A DNA stretch of 64,000 nt from Sphingomonas sp. TZW2008 (GTDB lineage: Bacteria; Pseudomonadota; Alphaproteobacteria; Sphingomonadales; Sphingomonadaceae), in NCBI RefSeq assembly GCF_002117915.1, contig NZ_BDJB01000003.1:186001-250000 (forward strand). Direction: 5' to 3'. Every line of letters starts with the position of its first letter. The first letter of the stretch is position 1. Shown piece by piece: positions 36,463-46,419 of this stretch. The position numbers and the translations under genes were made by a program. The notes under the pieces were generated by a model, which was not told the origin of the DNA, made no database searches, and was given only the letters and a program-made list of their open reading frames with translations.

Positions 36463-37689
36463 TCAACCCCGCAACGCGCGCTCGCCCTCGATCATATAGT
36501 CGCGCGTCACCGGCACGGCGGTGCGGCTCTTGGTCAGCTGGATCTGGTAATTGCACATGCCGCCGTTGCGGAAGGCGGACGCTGCACCCGCCAGGTAAAA
36601 GGTCCACATGCGGAAGAATCGTTCGTCGTAGAGCGCGACGATCGCGTCCTTCGCCGCCATCGTGCGATCGTACCAGTGATCGATCGTCCAGGCATAATGC
36701 AGCCGCAGCACCTCGATATCGGTCGGAAACAGCCGCAGCCCTTCGTAGGCGGTGACGATCTCGCTCAGCGCCGGATTGTATCCGCCGGGGAAGATGTACT
36801 TCGCGGTCCAGTCGTCGGTCGTGCCCGGTCCGCCCATCCGGCCGATCGTGTGCAGCAGCATCACGCCATCGTCCGCCAGCAGCTCGCGACACTTGCGGAA
36901 GAAGGTGCGATACTGCGGCGGGCCGACGTGTTCGAACATGCCGACCGACACGATGCGGTCGAACTGCCCCTCGACGCGGCGATAGTCGATCAGCTCGAAC
37001 TTCACGCGATCGGCGACCCCCGCCTCGCCGGCCCGCGCGCGCGCGACCTTGAGCTGCTCCTCCGACAGCGTCACACCGAGCACGTCGACGTCGAAATGCT
37101 GGTGAAGATACAGCGCCATGCCGCCCCAGCCGCAGCCGATGTCGAGCACGCGCATGTCAGGCTTCAGCGCCAGCTTGGCGGCAATATGCGCCTTCTTGTC
37201 CTGCTGCGCCTGTTCCAGGCTGTTGGCGGGATCGGTGAAATAGGCGCAGCTGTACTGCTTGTCGCGATCGAGGAAGAGGTCGTAGAGCCGCCCCGAGAGG
37301 TCGTAATGGTGCGCGACGTTGCGCTTCGATCGACGCTCCATGTTGATCCGGTCGAGCCGATAGCGCACCGCGCCGATCGCGCGCGTCGCCGCACTGGGCT
37401 TCAGGTTGCGCTCCCCGCCTTCCCAGCGGCTGTTGCGCTTCAGCAGTTCGACGAGGTCGCGCACGTCGCCCTCCTCGATGATCAGCCGCCCGTTCATGTA
37501 GCATTCGCCCGCGCCCAGCGCCGGGTTGCGCGCGATCGCCAGTGCGACGCGCCGGTCGGCGAAGCGGATCGTGACGTTCGGATACCCCTCCTGCGGCGTG
37601 CCGAAGCTGGTCGGCGCGTGGCCGGGGCGGTGGAGGGTGAGACGGCCGCGCTTCACCGCGCGGGAGAGAAACAGATCGATCAGCGCCAT
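36463..37689 (-). CDS. cfa: Cyclopropane-fatty-acyl-phospholipid synthase
   Basis: 408 aa. The N-terminal lipid-binding domain (about residues 1-120) is followed by a SAM domain: RNVAHHYDLSGRLYDLFLD, then VLDIGCGWGGMALYL, VTLSEEQLKVAR, SVGMFEHVGPPQYRTFF and HTIGRMGGP. These are the conserved CFA synthase blocks. It methylenates double bonds of membrane phospholipids from SAM. Single gene next to a molybdenum enzyme gene with no obvious functional link. Confidence 0.93.
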   Translation of the reverse strand: MALIDLFLSRAVKRGRLTLHRPGHAPTSFGTPQEGYPNVTIRFADRRVALAIARNPALGAGECYMNGRLIIEEGDVRDLVELLKRNSRWEGGERNLKPSAATRAIGAVRYRLDRINMERRSKRNVAHHYDLSGRLYDLFLDRDKQYSCAYFTDPANSLEQAQQDKKAHIAAKLALKPDMRVLDIGCGWGGMALYLHQHFDVDVLGVTLSEEQLKVARARAGEAGVADRVKFELIDYRRVEGQFDRIVSVGMFEHVGPPQYRTFFRKCRELLADDGVMLLHTIGRMGGPGTTDDWTAKYIFPGGYNPALSEIVTAYEGLRLFPTDIEVLRLHYAWTIDHWYDRTMAAKDAIVALYDERFFRMWTFYLAGAASAFRNGGMCNYQIQLTKSRTAVPVTRDYMIEGERALRG

Positions 37690-37707
37690 GGCACGGGCAC
37701 GTAACGA

Positions 37708-38463
37708 TCAGATGCCGGCGTACCAATCGTAATCGACATTGTCTTCCCAATACCCGCCCTTGCCACGGCCGATGCCATCGAGGCTGGCGACCGCGTCGAT
37801 CCGCATCAGATATTTGGCGTGCTTGTATCCCAATTGACGCTCGACGCGCAGCCGACATGGTGCACCGTTCGCCACCGGCAGGAAGCGATCGTTGAGCGTC
37901 CAGGCGAGGATCGTCTGTGGATGGAACGCGTCGACCAGGTCGATCGACTCGTAATAGGGCGCGCCGCCGTAGAGGTCGGCACAGGTGAAGACGATGTAGC
38001 GCGCGCTATCGCGCGTGCCTGCGGCCTTGAGCACGTCGGCTAATTGCGGTCCCTGCCACTTGCCGATCGCGCTCCACCCCTCGACGCAGTCGTGCCGCGT
38101 GATTTGCGCGCGCTGCGGCAGCGCACCCAGATCCTTGAGGCTCAGCGACAGCGGCCGCGCGACCAATCCGCCGACGGCGAGCCGCCAGTCGGCGAAATTG
38201 CCGGCGCGCAGGGCGGCATATTGCGGCGTGCCGGGATCGCGCGTGCCGTTCGGCCGGAAGAACGGCGACCGTTGCTCTGACGCGAACTCTGGCGCGAGCG
38301 CGTCGCGATTCGTCAGCGCACGCTGCAGGCCACGATGCATGTCCTCGCCCAGAAACAGGATGCGCCGCGTGGCGGGCTGTTGAATCACCCGGTCGCATCC
38401 CGTGAGCAGCACCGCGCCGCTTGCCGCCGTGCCCGCGATCAACCCTCGTCGCGACACGATCAT
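37708..38463 (-). CDS. Molybdopterin-dependent oxidoreductase, sulfite-oxidase fold, exported
   Basis: 251 aa from ATG 38463. The N-terminus MIVSRRGLIAGTAASG is a Tat signal, with TGC giving a possible lipoprotein cysteine. The molybdenum-ligand cysteine sits in TRHDCVEGWSAIGKW, followed by CADLYGGAPYYESID and ERQLGYKHAKYLMRI, standard for the sulfite oxidase/YedY core. It is coupled (ATGA) to a membrane cytochrome b gene upstream, so the pair should work like MsrP-MsrQ or another periplasmic Moco reductase fed from the membrane. Substrate not set. Confidence 0.88.
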   Translation of the reverse strand: MIVSRRGLIAGTAASGAVLLTGCDRVIQQPATRRILFLGEDMHRGLQRALTNRDALAPEFASEQRSPFFRPNGTRDPGTPQYAALRAGNFADWRLAVGGLVARPLSLSLKDLGALPQRAQITRHDCVEGWSAIGKWQGPQLADVLKAAGTRDSARYIVFTCADLYGGAPYYESIDLVDAFHPQTILAWTLNDRFLPVANGAPCRLRVERQLGYKHAKYLMRIDAVASLDGIGRGKGGYWEDNVDYDWYAGI

Positions 38464-39158
38464 GGCCTGGGCTCCTCGGGCACGCGCCACCAGCCGGTGA
38501 TGACCGAGCGCAGTTCGTTGAGCGGCCCGGCGAGGATCACCAGCACCAGGTGGACGACGACGAACAGCGTGATCGCGATCATGCACAGGAAATGGATCGA
38601 CCGCGCCGACTGGCGCCCTCCGAACACGTCGAGCAGCCACGGCCATGCCGCGTTCATCCCGGGCGACAGCGCGATGCCGGTAAGAATGACGAGCGGCAGC
38701 AGCACGAAGACGACGCCGACGTACGACAGCTTCTGCAACAGGTTGTACGCCTGCGGATCGGCCGGATCGTGGAAGCGGAACGACAGGTGTTCGCGCACGT
38801 CCGCGGCAACGTGTCGCACCGTCAGCTCGCGCCGGCGCACGCGTAGATCGCGCGCGAAATGGCGGTTGAGCAATCCCGCGATCATGTAGCCGAGCAGTCC
38901 GAACGCCAGCACCAGCGCGAAGAACAGATGCCAGCGCCGCGACAGCGCAAGATTGTAGTTCGCCGGGATCGTCAGCCAGGCGGGGAACCGCGGCAGCTCC
39001 CACCACGCGGCATCGAAGTTCGCGCCGTAGCGCCCCCAGTAGAGCCGCGGATGCGCGTTCGAGATCCCGAGCCCCGAGCCGATCAAAATGAAGATCGCGA
39101 CAGCGTTGATCGCGTGCCACAGGCGCGTCGCGAGGCGATGGCGATAGATCACGGTCAT
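38460..39158 (-). CDS. Membrane cytochrome b partner of the molybdopterin oxidoreductase
   Basis: 232 aa from ATG 39158 (a TTG at 39167 is possible). Four to five membrane helices with histidines at haem positions: RLATRLWHAINAVAI in helix 1, SRRWHLFFALVLAFG in the next, ARSIHFLCMIAITLF and VVHLVLVILAG near the end. This is the Ni/Fe-hydrogenase-type or b6-type cytochrome fold that delivers quinol electrons to the periplasm. The stop overlaps the start of the Moco enzyme gene. Confidence 0.88.
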   Translation of the reverse strand: MTVIYRHRLATRLWHAINAVAIFILIGSGLGISNAHPRLYWGRYGANFDAAWWELPRFPAWLTIPANYNLALSRRWHLFFALVLAFGLLGYMIAGLLNRHFARDLRVRRRELTVRHVAADVREHLSFRFHDPADPQAYNLLQKLSYVGVVFVLLPLVILTGIALSPGMNAAWPWLLDVFGGRQSARSIHFLCMIAITLFVVVHLVLVILAGPLNELRSVITGWWRVPEEPRP

Positions 39159-39198
39159 CGGGCGCAACCTATCGCAAACCGCGGTGCACCGACAGCGC

Positions 39199-39960
39199 TC
39201 ATCCGGCGTATGCGCGCCAAAAGAAGACCGCCGTAGTCGCGCCCGTCACCAGCAGCGTCCACGCGCGCACCGCGCCCGGCGGCAGGCGCTTGCCGATCAG
39301 CGCGCCCGCCCAGCCTCCCGCGATCGCGCCGACCAGCATCGGCACGCCGAATTCCCACGCCACCATCCCTGCCGCGACGAAGACGATCGCGGCGGCGGCA
39401 TTGGCGACCGCGAGCATCAGCGTGCGCGGCGCGAACAGCTTGCGCGGGTCGAGCCGGGCGAGCAGCCCGTAGGTCGCCGTCATCATCAGCCCCACGCCGC
39501 CGCCGAAATAGCCGCCGTAAATGCCGAGCAGCGCCTGCGCCGCCACCAGCGTGCGCGGCCCGATCGTCACGCGCCGCGCTAGCCAAGCCGACGCGCGCTT
39601 GCCGAAGGCAAGCACGACGAAGGCGTAGAGCACCAGCCACGGAATGATGAGATCGAAGGTACGCGTCGGCGTCACGACCAACAGCGCGCTGCCCGCGAGC
39701 CCCGCGACAAAGGTCACGCCGGACAGCGTTCGCACGCCAACGCCGCCCACCGGCGCCAGTTCGTCGCGGAAGCTCCACGCACTCGTCGCGGCGCCCGGCA
39801 GCAACGCGACATTGGATGTCGCATTGGCGACGTTCGCGGGCAGCCCCGCAGCTAGCAGGGCAGGCAGCGTCGCGAAGGTGCCGCCGCCGGCGAGTGCGTT
39901 CATCGCCCCGCCGACGAACCCCGCCCCGGCCGCCAGCGCCGCTCCAGCGGCATCGATCAT
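39199..39960 (-). CDS. TauE/SafE family sulfite exporter-like permease
   Basis: 253 aa from ATG 39960. Typical two-fold repeat: GFVGGAMNALAGGGTFATLP in the first half and LLGIYGGYFGGGVGLMMTAT in the second, with seven to eight helices. Family members move sulfite, sulfoacetate or similar organosulfur anions. It lies directly upstream of the molybdenum enzyme and cytochrome b genes in the same direction with a gap of 40 bases, which makes a sulfur-oxyanion link attractive but unproven. Confidence 0.88.
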   Translation of the reverse strand: MIDAAGAALAAGAGFVGGAMNALAGGGTFATLPALLAAGLPANVANATSNVALLPGAATSAWSFRDELAPVGGVGVRTLSGVTFVAGLAGSALLVVTPTRTFDLIIPWLVLYAFVVLAFGKRASAWLARRVTIGPRTLVAAQALLGIYGGYFGGGVGLMMTATYGLLARLDPRKLFAPRTLMLAVANAAAAIVFVAAGMVAWEFGVPMLVGAIAGGWAGALIGKRLPPGAVRAWTLLVTGATTAVFFWRAYAG

Positions 39961-39991
39961 CGCGAGCGCCGCGCTGCGTGCGCGTCGCCGG

Positions 39992-40822
39992 TCAAGCGTC
40001 GATCCGCTTGGTTCCGGTATAGGCGAACAGCAGGTCGGCATCGTTCGACGCGTAAAGGATCTCCTCGCCCGTCAGCATCACGCACTCGCCCGCCCTCCAC
40101 GCGACGCCGCCGACCACGCCGTGGCCGCGCACCGGCACCAGCCAGCCGGGCTTGCCTTCCGGCAGGCGCACCGTTCGCTCGCCACCGGTCCACCGCTCGA
40201 GCACGAACTTGGGTCCTTCGACCAGGATCGTACGCCCCGGCGCGACCTCGCCCGGCCGCGGCGGCGCGACATAGGGGGTAAGCTCCGCCACCGCGATGCC
40301 GTCGTCGAGGTGAAGCTCGCGCGGGCGGCCGTAATCGTACAGGCGATAGGTGGTATCCGAATTCTGCTGCACCTCGATCAGCGTCAGCCCCGCGCCGATC
40401 GCGTGGATCACGCCGGAATGCGAGTAGTAGAAGTCGCCCGCCTTCACCTTCTTCCAGTCGAGCTTGTCCTCGATCGATCCGTCGAGCGCGCTCGCGCGCA
40501 GTTCGTCCGCCGTCATCGGCTGCTTCGGCCCGATCGCGATCGTCGAGTCGGGCTGGGCGTCGAGGATCAGCCAGCATTCGTCCTTGCCGCGCGGCAGGCC
40601 GCGCTTCTGTGCCTCCTCGTCCGACGGATGGTCCTGCACCGACAGCTTCTCGCTGGTGAACAGATACTTGATCAGCATTTCGGGCTCGTCGGGGTGCGGT
40701 GACTGGAACCACACCTCGCCGATCGGCTCGCCGCCCGGCGCGGGATCGGGAAAGCCGGGGTACAATTTGTGGCGGCCCCACGGCTTCTCGACGCGCTTGG
40801 TCGCCAGCAAGGTTGCAGTCAT
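39992..40822 (-). CDS. Class I mannose-6-phosphate isomerase
   Basis: 276 aa, the short form without extra domains. Zinc ligands are visible: VQDHPSDEEA with Gln and His, and SHSGVIHAIGAGLTLIEVQQ, followed by NSDTTYRLYDYGR. It interconverts fructose-6-P and mannose-6-P, feeding GDP-mannose and polysaccharide synthesis. The TauE gene follows 31 bases after its stop. Could also be a glucose-6-P-type variant. Confidence 0.87.
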   Translation of the reverse strand: MTATLLATKRVEKPWGRHKLYPGFPDPAPGGEPIGEVWFQSPHPDEPEMLIKYLFTSEKLSVQDHPSDEEAQKRGLPRGKDECWLILDAQPDSTIAIGPKQPMTADELRASALDGSIEDKLDWKKVKAGDFYYSHSGVIHAIGAGLTLIEVQQNSDTTYRLYDYGRPRELHLDDGIAVAELTPYVAPPRPGEVAPGRTILVEGPKFVLERWTGGERTVRLPEGKPGWLVPVRGHGVVGGVAWRAGECVMLTGEEILYASNDADLLFAYTGTKRIDA

Positions 40823-40999
40823 GTTGGTACCCCGATGATGGATGGCTGTGCTACCCGCTCAACGCCGCCGCGACCAAGCCGTTTCATTCCGCCTGCATAT
40901 CGTTCTGCGGCCCACACCTGCCCGTTTCGTCCCGCTCGTCCAGCCCCGCTCGTTTCGCCATTGTTCGCACGCGCGGCCCTGCGCTAAAGGCTCATTCCG

Positions 41000-42082
41000 A
41001 TGCGTATCTCCTCGTCCCTGTCCCGGCCCCGCGGCGTTCGGCCGTCCCGTTCCAAGGCGGCCCGCCCGCTCGTCGCCCTGCTGATCGCCGCGGTCGCGCT
41101 GCCGATGGCGGGATGCGCACGCAACCGCGCGAGCAAGGGCGATCTGCCCTACGTCGCGCGCGACGTCGGTACGCTGTACAGCGCCGCGCGCGAGAAGCTC
41201 GACCAGCGCCAGTACAAGGTCGCCGCCGCGCTGTTCGACGAGGTCGAGCGCCAGCACCCCTATTCGGTTTGGGCGCGCCGCGCGCAGCTGATGGGCGCGT
41301 TCAGCAACTATCTCGCGAAAAGCTACACCGAAGCGATTCAGGGCGCGCAGCGCTTCCTGTCGGTCCACCCCGGCAACCGCGATGCGCCCTACGCCTATTA
41401 TCTCATCGCGATGAGCTATTACGAACAGATCAGCGACGTGACGCGTGATCAGAAGATCTCGGTTCAGGCGCAGGACGCGCTGGGCGAACTCACCCGCCGT
41501 TATCCCAACACGCGTTATGCCGCCGACGCGCGGCTCAAGATCGATCTCGTGCGCGATCACCTCGCGGGCAAGGAAATGGAGGTCGGCCGCTTCTACGAGC
41601 GCCGCGGCCAGTGGCTTGCCGCCACGATGCGCTTCCGCAAGGTCGTCGACGATTATCAGACCACCACGCACACCCCCGAGGCGCTGATGCGGCTGACCGA
41701 GACGTATCTGGCGCTCGGCGTGCGTGAGGAAGCGCGGCGGAGCGCCGCCGTGCTCGGCGCCAACTATCCAGAGACCGACTGGTACAAGCGCGCCTTCGAT
41801 CTGCTCGGCGAGAACCCGGTGATGCCAGTCAAGCCGCTCGCGCCGGGCGAGCAGGTCGTCCCGCAGCTCACCGTTCCCGCCCCCGCCGCCGCCCCGCGGA
41901 CCGAGGTCGAGGTGCTGCCGGTCGAGGACGCGCCGACGCCGCGCGCCGAGGCGCCGGGCGCGCCGACGCCGGCGACCACCACTGGCGGCGCCGGTGCGAC
42001 GCCCGCCGGCAACGCGCCGAGCAGCGCGACGCCGACCGGCGTCCAGCCCGGTACGCCCCCGGCACCGCCGCAGGATCAGTGA
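41000..42082 (+). CDS. bamD: Outer membrane assembly lipoprotein BamD with long Pro/Ala-rich tail
   Basis: 360 aa. Signal peptide ending in MAGC (lipobox Cys at about residue 35). Five TPR-like repeats span about residues 50-265: LYSAAREKLDQRQYKVAAAL, HPYSVWARRAQLMGAFSNY, NRDAPYAYYLIAMSYYEQI, RYPNTRYAADARLKIDLVRD and LGANYPETDWYKRAFDLL. BamD usually stops near residue 270; here about 90 more residues of Pro, Ala, Thr and Gly follow. It works with BamA in outer-membrane beta-barrel insertion. recN lies 34 bases downstream. Confidence 0.92.
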   Translation: MRISSSLSRPRGVRPSRSKAARPLVALLIAAVALPMAGCARNRASKGDLPYVARDVGTLYSAAREKLDQRQYKVAAALFDEVERQHPYSVWARRAQLMGAFSNYLAKSYTEAIQGAQRFLSVHPGNRDAPYAYYLIAMSYYEQISDVTRDQKISVQAQDALGELTRRYPNTRYAADARLKIDLVRDHLAGKEMEVGRFYERRGQWLAATMRFRKVVDDYQTTTHTPEALMRLTETYLALGVREEARRSAAVLGANYPETDWYKRAFDLLGENPVMPVKPLAPGEQVVPQLTVPAPAAAPRTEVEVLPVEDAPTPRAEAPGAPTPATTTGGAGATPAGNAPSSATPTGVQPGTPPAPPQDQ

Positions 42083-42116
42083 GGCACCGCCCGCGGCGCC
42101 GGGCGTTGAGCCGCAC

Positions 42117-43772
42117 ATGCTGACCGCGCTTTCGATCCGGGACGTCGTGCTGATCGAGGCGCTGGACCTCGATTTCGGGCCCGGTCTCGGCGTACTCACC
42201 GGCGAGACGGGCGCGGGTAAGTCGATCCTGCTCGATGCGCTCGGCCTAGCGCTCGGCGCACGCGGTGACAGCGGGCTGGTGCGCCACGGCGCAGCGCAGG
42301 CGAGCGTCACCGCCACCTTCGATCCCCCTGCCGATATCGCCGGTCTGCTCGAAGACAACGGGATCGAGGCGGAGCCGGGCGAGCCGCTGATCGTGCGCCG
42401 CGTCGTCAAGGCGGACGGCGGCAGCCGCGGGTTCCTCAACAACCAGCCCGCGTCAGCGGCGCTGCTGCGCGAACTCGGCACGCGCCTGGTCGAGATCCAC
42501 GGCCAGCACGACGATCGCGGGCTGCTCAACCCGCGCGGCCATCGCGCGCTGCTCGACACGTTCGGGCGGCTCGACACCGCCGGGGTATCCGACGCCTGGC
42601 GCGCATGGCGCACCGCCGACGAGGCGCTCCTCGCCGCGCGCGCCGAGATCGAGACCGCGGCGCGCGACCGCGAGTGGCTCGATCATGCCGTCGCCGAGCT
42701 CGACGCGCTCGCCCCCGAGGCTGGCGAGGAAGAGGTGCTCGCCGAGCGCCGACGCATCATGCAGCGCTCGGAGAAGATCACCGAGGACCTCAACGCGCTC
42801 GTCGATGCGCTCGAAGGATCGGATGGTGCGCTCGCCAGCATGCGTCAGGCTGCGCGCATCCTCGATCGCATCGCGCCCGACCATCCGGCGCTCACCGAAG
42901 CCCTGGCGGCGCTCGATCGGGCGGTGATCGAGACGAGCAACGCGGGCGAGCAGGTCACCGAGGCGAGCCGCGCACTCGCCTATGATCCGCGCGCGCTGGA
43001 GGAAGACGAGGCGCGGCTGTTCGAGCTGCGTGCCGCCGCGCGCAAGCACCGCGTCCAGCCCGATGATCTCGCCGCGCTCGCCGACGAGTTGCGCGGCCGA
43101 CGCGACCGGCTCGAGGCGGGCGAGGAAGGCATCGCCGCGCTTGAGCAGCGCGCGGCCAAGGCACGCGCGGCGTACGTCGCAGCCGCCGAGCGCCTGAGCG
43201 ACGCACGCCGCGCCGCCGCCGCCAGGCTAGACGCGGCGGTGGCGGGCGAGCTGCCCCCGCTCAAACTCGACGCCGCGCGCTTCCGCACCGGCGTCGCGCC
43301 GCTGCCCGAGGATCAGTGGAGCCCCTTCGGCCAGGACCGCGTCGAGTTCGAGATCGCGACCAATCCCGGTGCGCCCTTCGCGGCACTGATCAAGATCGCC
43401 TCGGGCGGCGAGCTGTCGCGGTTCATCCTCGCGCTCAAGGTCGCGCTGGCGGAGGAAGGCGGCGCGGCGACGATGATCTTCGACGAGATCGATCGCGGCG
43501 TCGGCGGCGCGGTCGCCTCCGCGATCGGCGAGCGCCTTGCGCGGCTCGCGACCGCTACGCAGCTACTCGTCGTCACACACTCGCCGCAGGTCGCGGCGCG
43601 CGGCGCGGCGCATCTCCTGATCGCCAAGCGCAACGACGGTGTGGTGACGCGCACGGGCGTTCGCCAGCTCGACGATGCGGAACGGCGCGAGGAGATCGCG
43701 CGCATGCTGTCGGGCGCAACGATCACCGACGAAGCACGCGCGCAGGCGGACCGCCTGATCGAGACGGCTTGA
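42117..43772 (+). CDS. recN: DNA repair protein RecN
   Basis: 551 aa from ATG 42117. SMC-like ABC ATPase: Walker A GETGAGKSILLDALGLALG near the N-terminus, long coiled-coil arms in the middle (about residues 170-370), signature IASGGELSRF and Walker B TMIFDEIDRGVGG with the H-loop VVTHSPQVAA. It holds sister DNA in double-strand-break repair. The bamD-recN order is common in alphaproteobacteria. Confidence 0.95.
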   Translation: MLTALSIRDVVLIEALDLDFGPGLGVLTGETGAGKSILLDALGLALGARGDSGLVRHGAAQASVTATFDPPADIAGLLEDNGIEAEPGEPLIVRRVVKADGGSRGFLNNQPASAALLRELGTRLVEIHGQHDDRGLLNPRGHRALLDTFGRLDTAGVSDAWRAWRTADEALLAARAEIETAARDREWLDHAVAELDALAPEAGEEEVLAERRRIMQRSEKITEDLNALVDALEGSDGALASMRQAARILDRIAPDHPALTEALAALDRAVIETSNAGEQVTEASRALAYDPRALEEDEARLFELRAAARKHRVQPDDLAALADELRGRRDRLEAGEEGIAALEQRAAKARAAYVAAAERLSDARRAAAARLDAAVAGELPPLKLDAARFRTGVAPLPEDQWSPFGQDRVEFEIATNPGAPFAALIKIASGGELSRFILALKVALAEEGGAATMIFDEIDRGVGGAVASAIGERLARLATATQLLVVTHSPQVAARGAAHLLIAKRNDGVVTRTGVRQLDDAERREEIARMLSGATITDEARAQADRLIETA

Positions 43773-43807
43773 ACCCGAGGGTCAGCGGGTTGCGATGCGC
43801 GGCCCGC

Positions 43808-45016
43808 TCACCCGAGCGCCGCGAGCTTCTCCTCGGCCTGCCGATCGAGCTCGGCGCGGCTCTTCTTCTCGGCCGCAGTCTTGAGCTGGCCGCACGCGGC
43901 ATCGATGTCGCGCCCGCGCGGCGTACGCGTCGGCGCCGAGAAGCCGCCTTCGAAGATGATGTTCGAGAAAGCGCGAATTCGCTCGGGCGCCGAGCATTCG
44001 TACGGCGCGCCCGGCCATGGATTGAACGGGATCAGGTTCACCTTTGCCGGCAGCCGGTAATGCCGCAGCAGCCGCACCAGCTCGCGCGCGTCGTCGTCCG
44101 AATCGTTCTTGTCCTTGAGCATCACATATTCGAACGTGATGCGCCGTGCATTGTTCGCACCAGGATAATCCGCGCACGCCTGCAGCAGCTCCTCGATCCC
44201 GTACTTGCGGTTGAGCGGCACGATCTCGTCGCGCACGTCCTTCGTTACCGCGTGGAGCGAGACGGCAAGGTTGACGCCGATCTCTGCTCCCGCGCGCGCC
44301 ATCATCGGTACGACGCCTGACGTCGACAGCGTGATCCGCCGCTTCGACAGCGCGAGCCCGTCGCCGTCCATCACTACTGAGAGCGCGTCGCGCACGTTGT
44401 CGAAATTGTACAGCGGCTCGCCCATGCCCATCATCACGATGTTGGTCAGCATGCGGCCCTCGGGCTGGCTCGGCCACTCGCCCAGTCCGTCGCGCGCGAG
44501 CATCACCTGCCCGACGATCTCACCCGCGGTCAGGTTGCGCACCAGCCGCATCGTCCCCGTGTGGCAGAAGCGGCAGTTGAGCGTGCAACCGACCTGGCTC
44601 GATACGCACAAGGTACCGCGATCCGCGTCGGGGATGAACACCATCTCATAGTCCTGCCCGTCGTCCGACCGCAGCAGCCACTTGCGCGTCCCGTCGACAG
44701 AGACCTGCGCCTCCACCACCTGCGGCCGTCCGATCACGAAACGCTCGGCGAGCCACGGGTGCTGCGCCTTGGCAATGTCGGTCATCACCGCGAAATCGGT
44801 CGCGCCGCGATTGTAGATCCAGTGCCAGATCTGCTTGGCGCGCAGCTTCGCCTGCTTGGGATCGAGCCCGCCCGCCGCCAGCGCCTCGCGCAGCTCGGCC
44901 TTGGACAGGCCGACGAGATCGACGCGGCCATCCGCCCGCGGCGTGACGGCACGCGCGACAGGCACGGGATCGATGTGCCCGGGGATGGGCATGGGCGCAG
45001 CCGACGGTGTTTGCAT
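43808..45016 (-). CDS. rlmN: Dual-specificity 23S rRNA/tRNA adenine-C2 methyltransferase RlmN
   Basis: 402 aa from ATG 45016. Radical-SAM cluster motif [11 protein letters not shown], the [17 protein letters not shown] block, [18 protein letters not shown], and the late methyl-carrying cysteine in [11 protein letters not shown]. It methylates C2 of A2503 in 23S rRNA and A37 of some tRNAs by a radical mechanism. A short Lys/Glu-rich C-terminal tail follows. Upstream genes for an IalB-like protein and a phosphatase run the same way. Confidence 0.95.
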   Translation of the reverse strand: MQTPSAAPMPIPGHIDPVPVARAVTPRADGRVDLVGLSKAELREALAAGGLDPKQAKLRAKQIWHWIYNRGATDFAVMTDIAKAQHPWLAERFVIGRPQVVEAQVSVDGTRKWLLRSDDGQDYEMVFIPDADRGTLCVSSQVGCTLNCRFCHTGTMRLVRNLTAGEIVGQVMLARDGLGEWPSQPEGRMLTNIVMMGMGEPLYNFDNVRDALSVVMDGDGLALSKRRITLSTSGVVPMMARAGAEIGVNLAVSLHAVTKDVRDEIVPLNRKYGIEELLQACADYPGANNARRITFEYVMLKDKNDSDDDARELVRLLRHYRLPAKVNLIPFNPWPGAPYECSAPERIRAFSNIIFEGGFSAPTRTPRGRDIDAACGQLKTAAEKKSRAELDRQAEEKLAALG

Positions 45017-45071
45017 CGCGCGCATATAGCGCGAAACGCGGTGAACTTCCAGCGTCACGGCCTGGCGGCGG

Positions 45072-45533
45072 TCAGCCGAGACACCCGAGCGTCGCCGCAT
45101 CGATCGCCGTCGCCGCGCCGCCCAGCGCGTAGCTGTCGGCAAAGGCGCGCCCCGACGCGCTCACCGCCGACACGCTCATGCTGCGCCCGCCGCGCATCGC
45201 GGCTACGATCGCGCGATCGGTCGCGGCATCGGGCGCCCAGGCGGCGCGGGCGTTGCCCGCCAGCGTGAACCGCCGCTCGCCGATCGCCAGAGTGGCCGGC
45301 GCCGCCGCGCTGCGCGCGCTCGACAGGCGGATGTAGATCGCTGGTCGCCCGTCGCGGCCAAAGCGCGCGGCAACGCTGGCGAACGGCCGCCAGCGCGCGC
45401 TGCCGCCGGCTCGCAGCGGTTTGCTGATGGCGTAGCAGCGCGCCGGATCGCCTTCGCGGAATGCGCCCCACGCGTCGTACACGCCGATCGCCATTCGCTC
45501 GCCAGCGAGCAGCAACGCCACCGCCAGGATCAT
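45072..45533 (-). CDS. Invasion-associated locus B-like secreted protein
   Basis: 153 aa from ATG 45533. Signal-like N-terminus [39 protein letters not shown] followed by [28 protein letters not shown] and [19 protein letters not shown] match the compact IalB-like domain common in sphingomonads. Periplasmic; role in these free-living bacteria unclear. It starts 17 bases after the phosphatase gene ends and runs the same way as rlmN. Confidence 0.7.
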   Translation of the reverse strand: MILAVALLLAGERMAIGVYDAWGAFREGDPARCYAISKPLRAGGSARWRPFASVAARFGRDGRPAIYIRLSSARSAAAPATLAIGERRFTLAGNARAAWAPDAATDRAIVAAMRGGRSMSVSAVSASGRAFADSYALGGAATAIDAATLGCLG

Positions 45534-45550
45534 CGTCGTTCCCGCCGCGA

Positions 45551-46192
45551 TCAGGCCGGAGCGTAGCCGGTGCCGAGATGCACCACCTGCTCTACTCCGC
45601 GCTCGATCATCGTCACCGTGCCCTGCGGATGCCCCGGCAGTACCGGTGCTCCGCACGCGTCGAGCGGCGCGCCCGTCATCACCCCGCGCAGCACGCGGCT
45701 CGAGATGCCGTGCATGATCACCAAACGATCGCCCGGATCGTCCGCGGTATCGGCGAGCCAGCCCGACACGCGATCGGCGATCGCCTCATACCGCTCGCCG
45801 TCCGGTGCGGGGCGCAGCAGCCCCCTCTCGTCCACCACCGGCCCCACTTCGCCGATCACGTCGGCGTAATAGCGCCCGCCCCAGCTGCCCATGCCGATCT
45901 CGATCAGCCGATCGTCGTGCCGCGCATCGTGCCAGTCGAGCTCGAGATGCTCGGCGACGATCGCCAGCGTCTGCAGCGCGCGCCCGGTCGACGATGCCCA
46001 CATCGTCAGCGGCGGCTTCGCGCCGAGCGTCTGCCGCAACGCCCGCCCCATCTCCTCCGCCTGTGCGAAGCCCGCGCGCGTCAGCGGCGTGTGCGGCGCG
46101 TCGCCCTGCAGCCGGCGCGCGGCGTTGAACACCGTCTCGCCGTGGCGCGCGATGAAATCACGGCCGCGCCGCGCCTGATGATCGATCGTCAT
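45551..46192 (-). CDS. Histidine phosphatase family protein
   Basis: 213 aa from ATG 46192. The phosphohistidine motif is FIARHGETVFN near residue 20, with PLTRAGFAQAEEMG, WASSTGRALQT, and the second catalytic His in LVIMHGISSRVLRG. A 2H-phosphatase that could act on phosphoglycerate, sugar phosphates or other small esters. Upstream of the IalB-like and rlmN genes. Confidence 0.9.
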   Translation of the reverse strand: MTIDHQARRGRDFIARHGETVFNAARRLQGDAPHTPLTRAGFAQAEEMGRALRQTLGAKPPLTMWASSTGRALQTLAIVAEHLELDWHDARHDDRLIEIGMGSWGGRYYADVIGEVGPVVDERGLLRPAPDGERYEAIADRVSGWLADTADDPGDRLVIMHGISSRVLRGVMTGAPLDACGAPVLPGHPQGTVTMIERGVEQVVHLGTGYAPA

Positions 46193-46419
46193 ACCGCGCG
46201 TTGTCGAGCGCGGCGCCTTCGAAAGCAACGCCTTTCGAACGCTGATCCGGCCATACGCCCGCCCGTGCCGATTGGGCATCCGTCGCGCACGCTTCAACCC
46301 CCTGTGGCGCAGAAACCACGGAAATCCTTGTTTATCTGGGGTTCATGCAACGTGGCCGCGCTTCGACCATTGGCGCTTTCCCCGCCGCGTTTCGGCGGAG
46401 CATGTAGATGGAGTCATTC

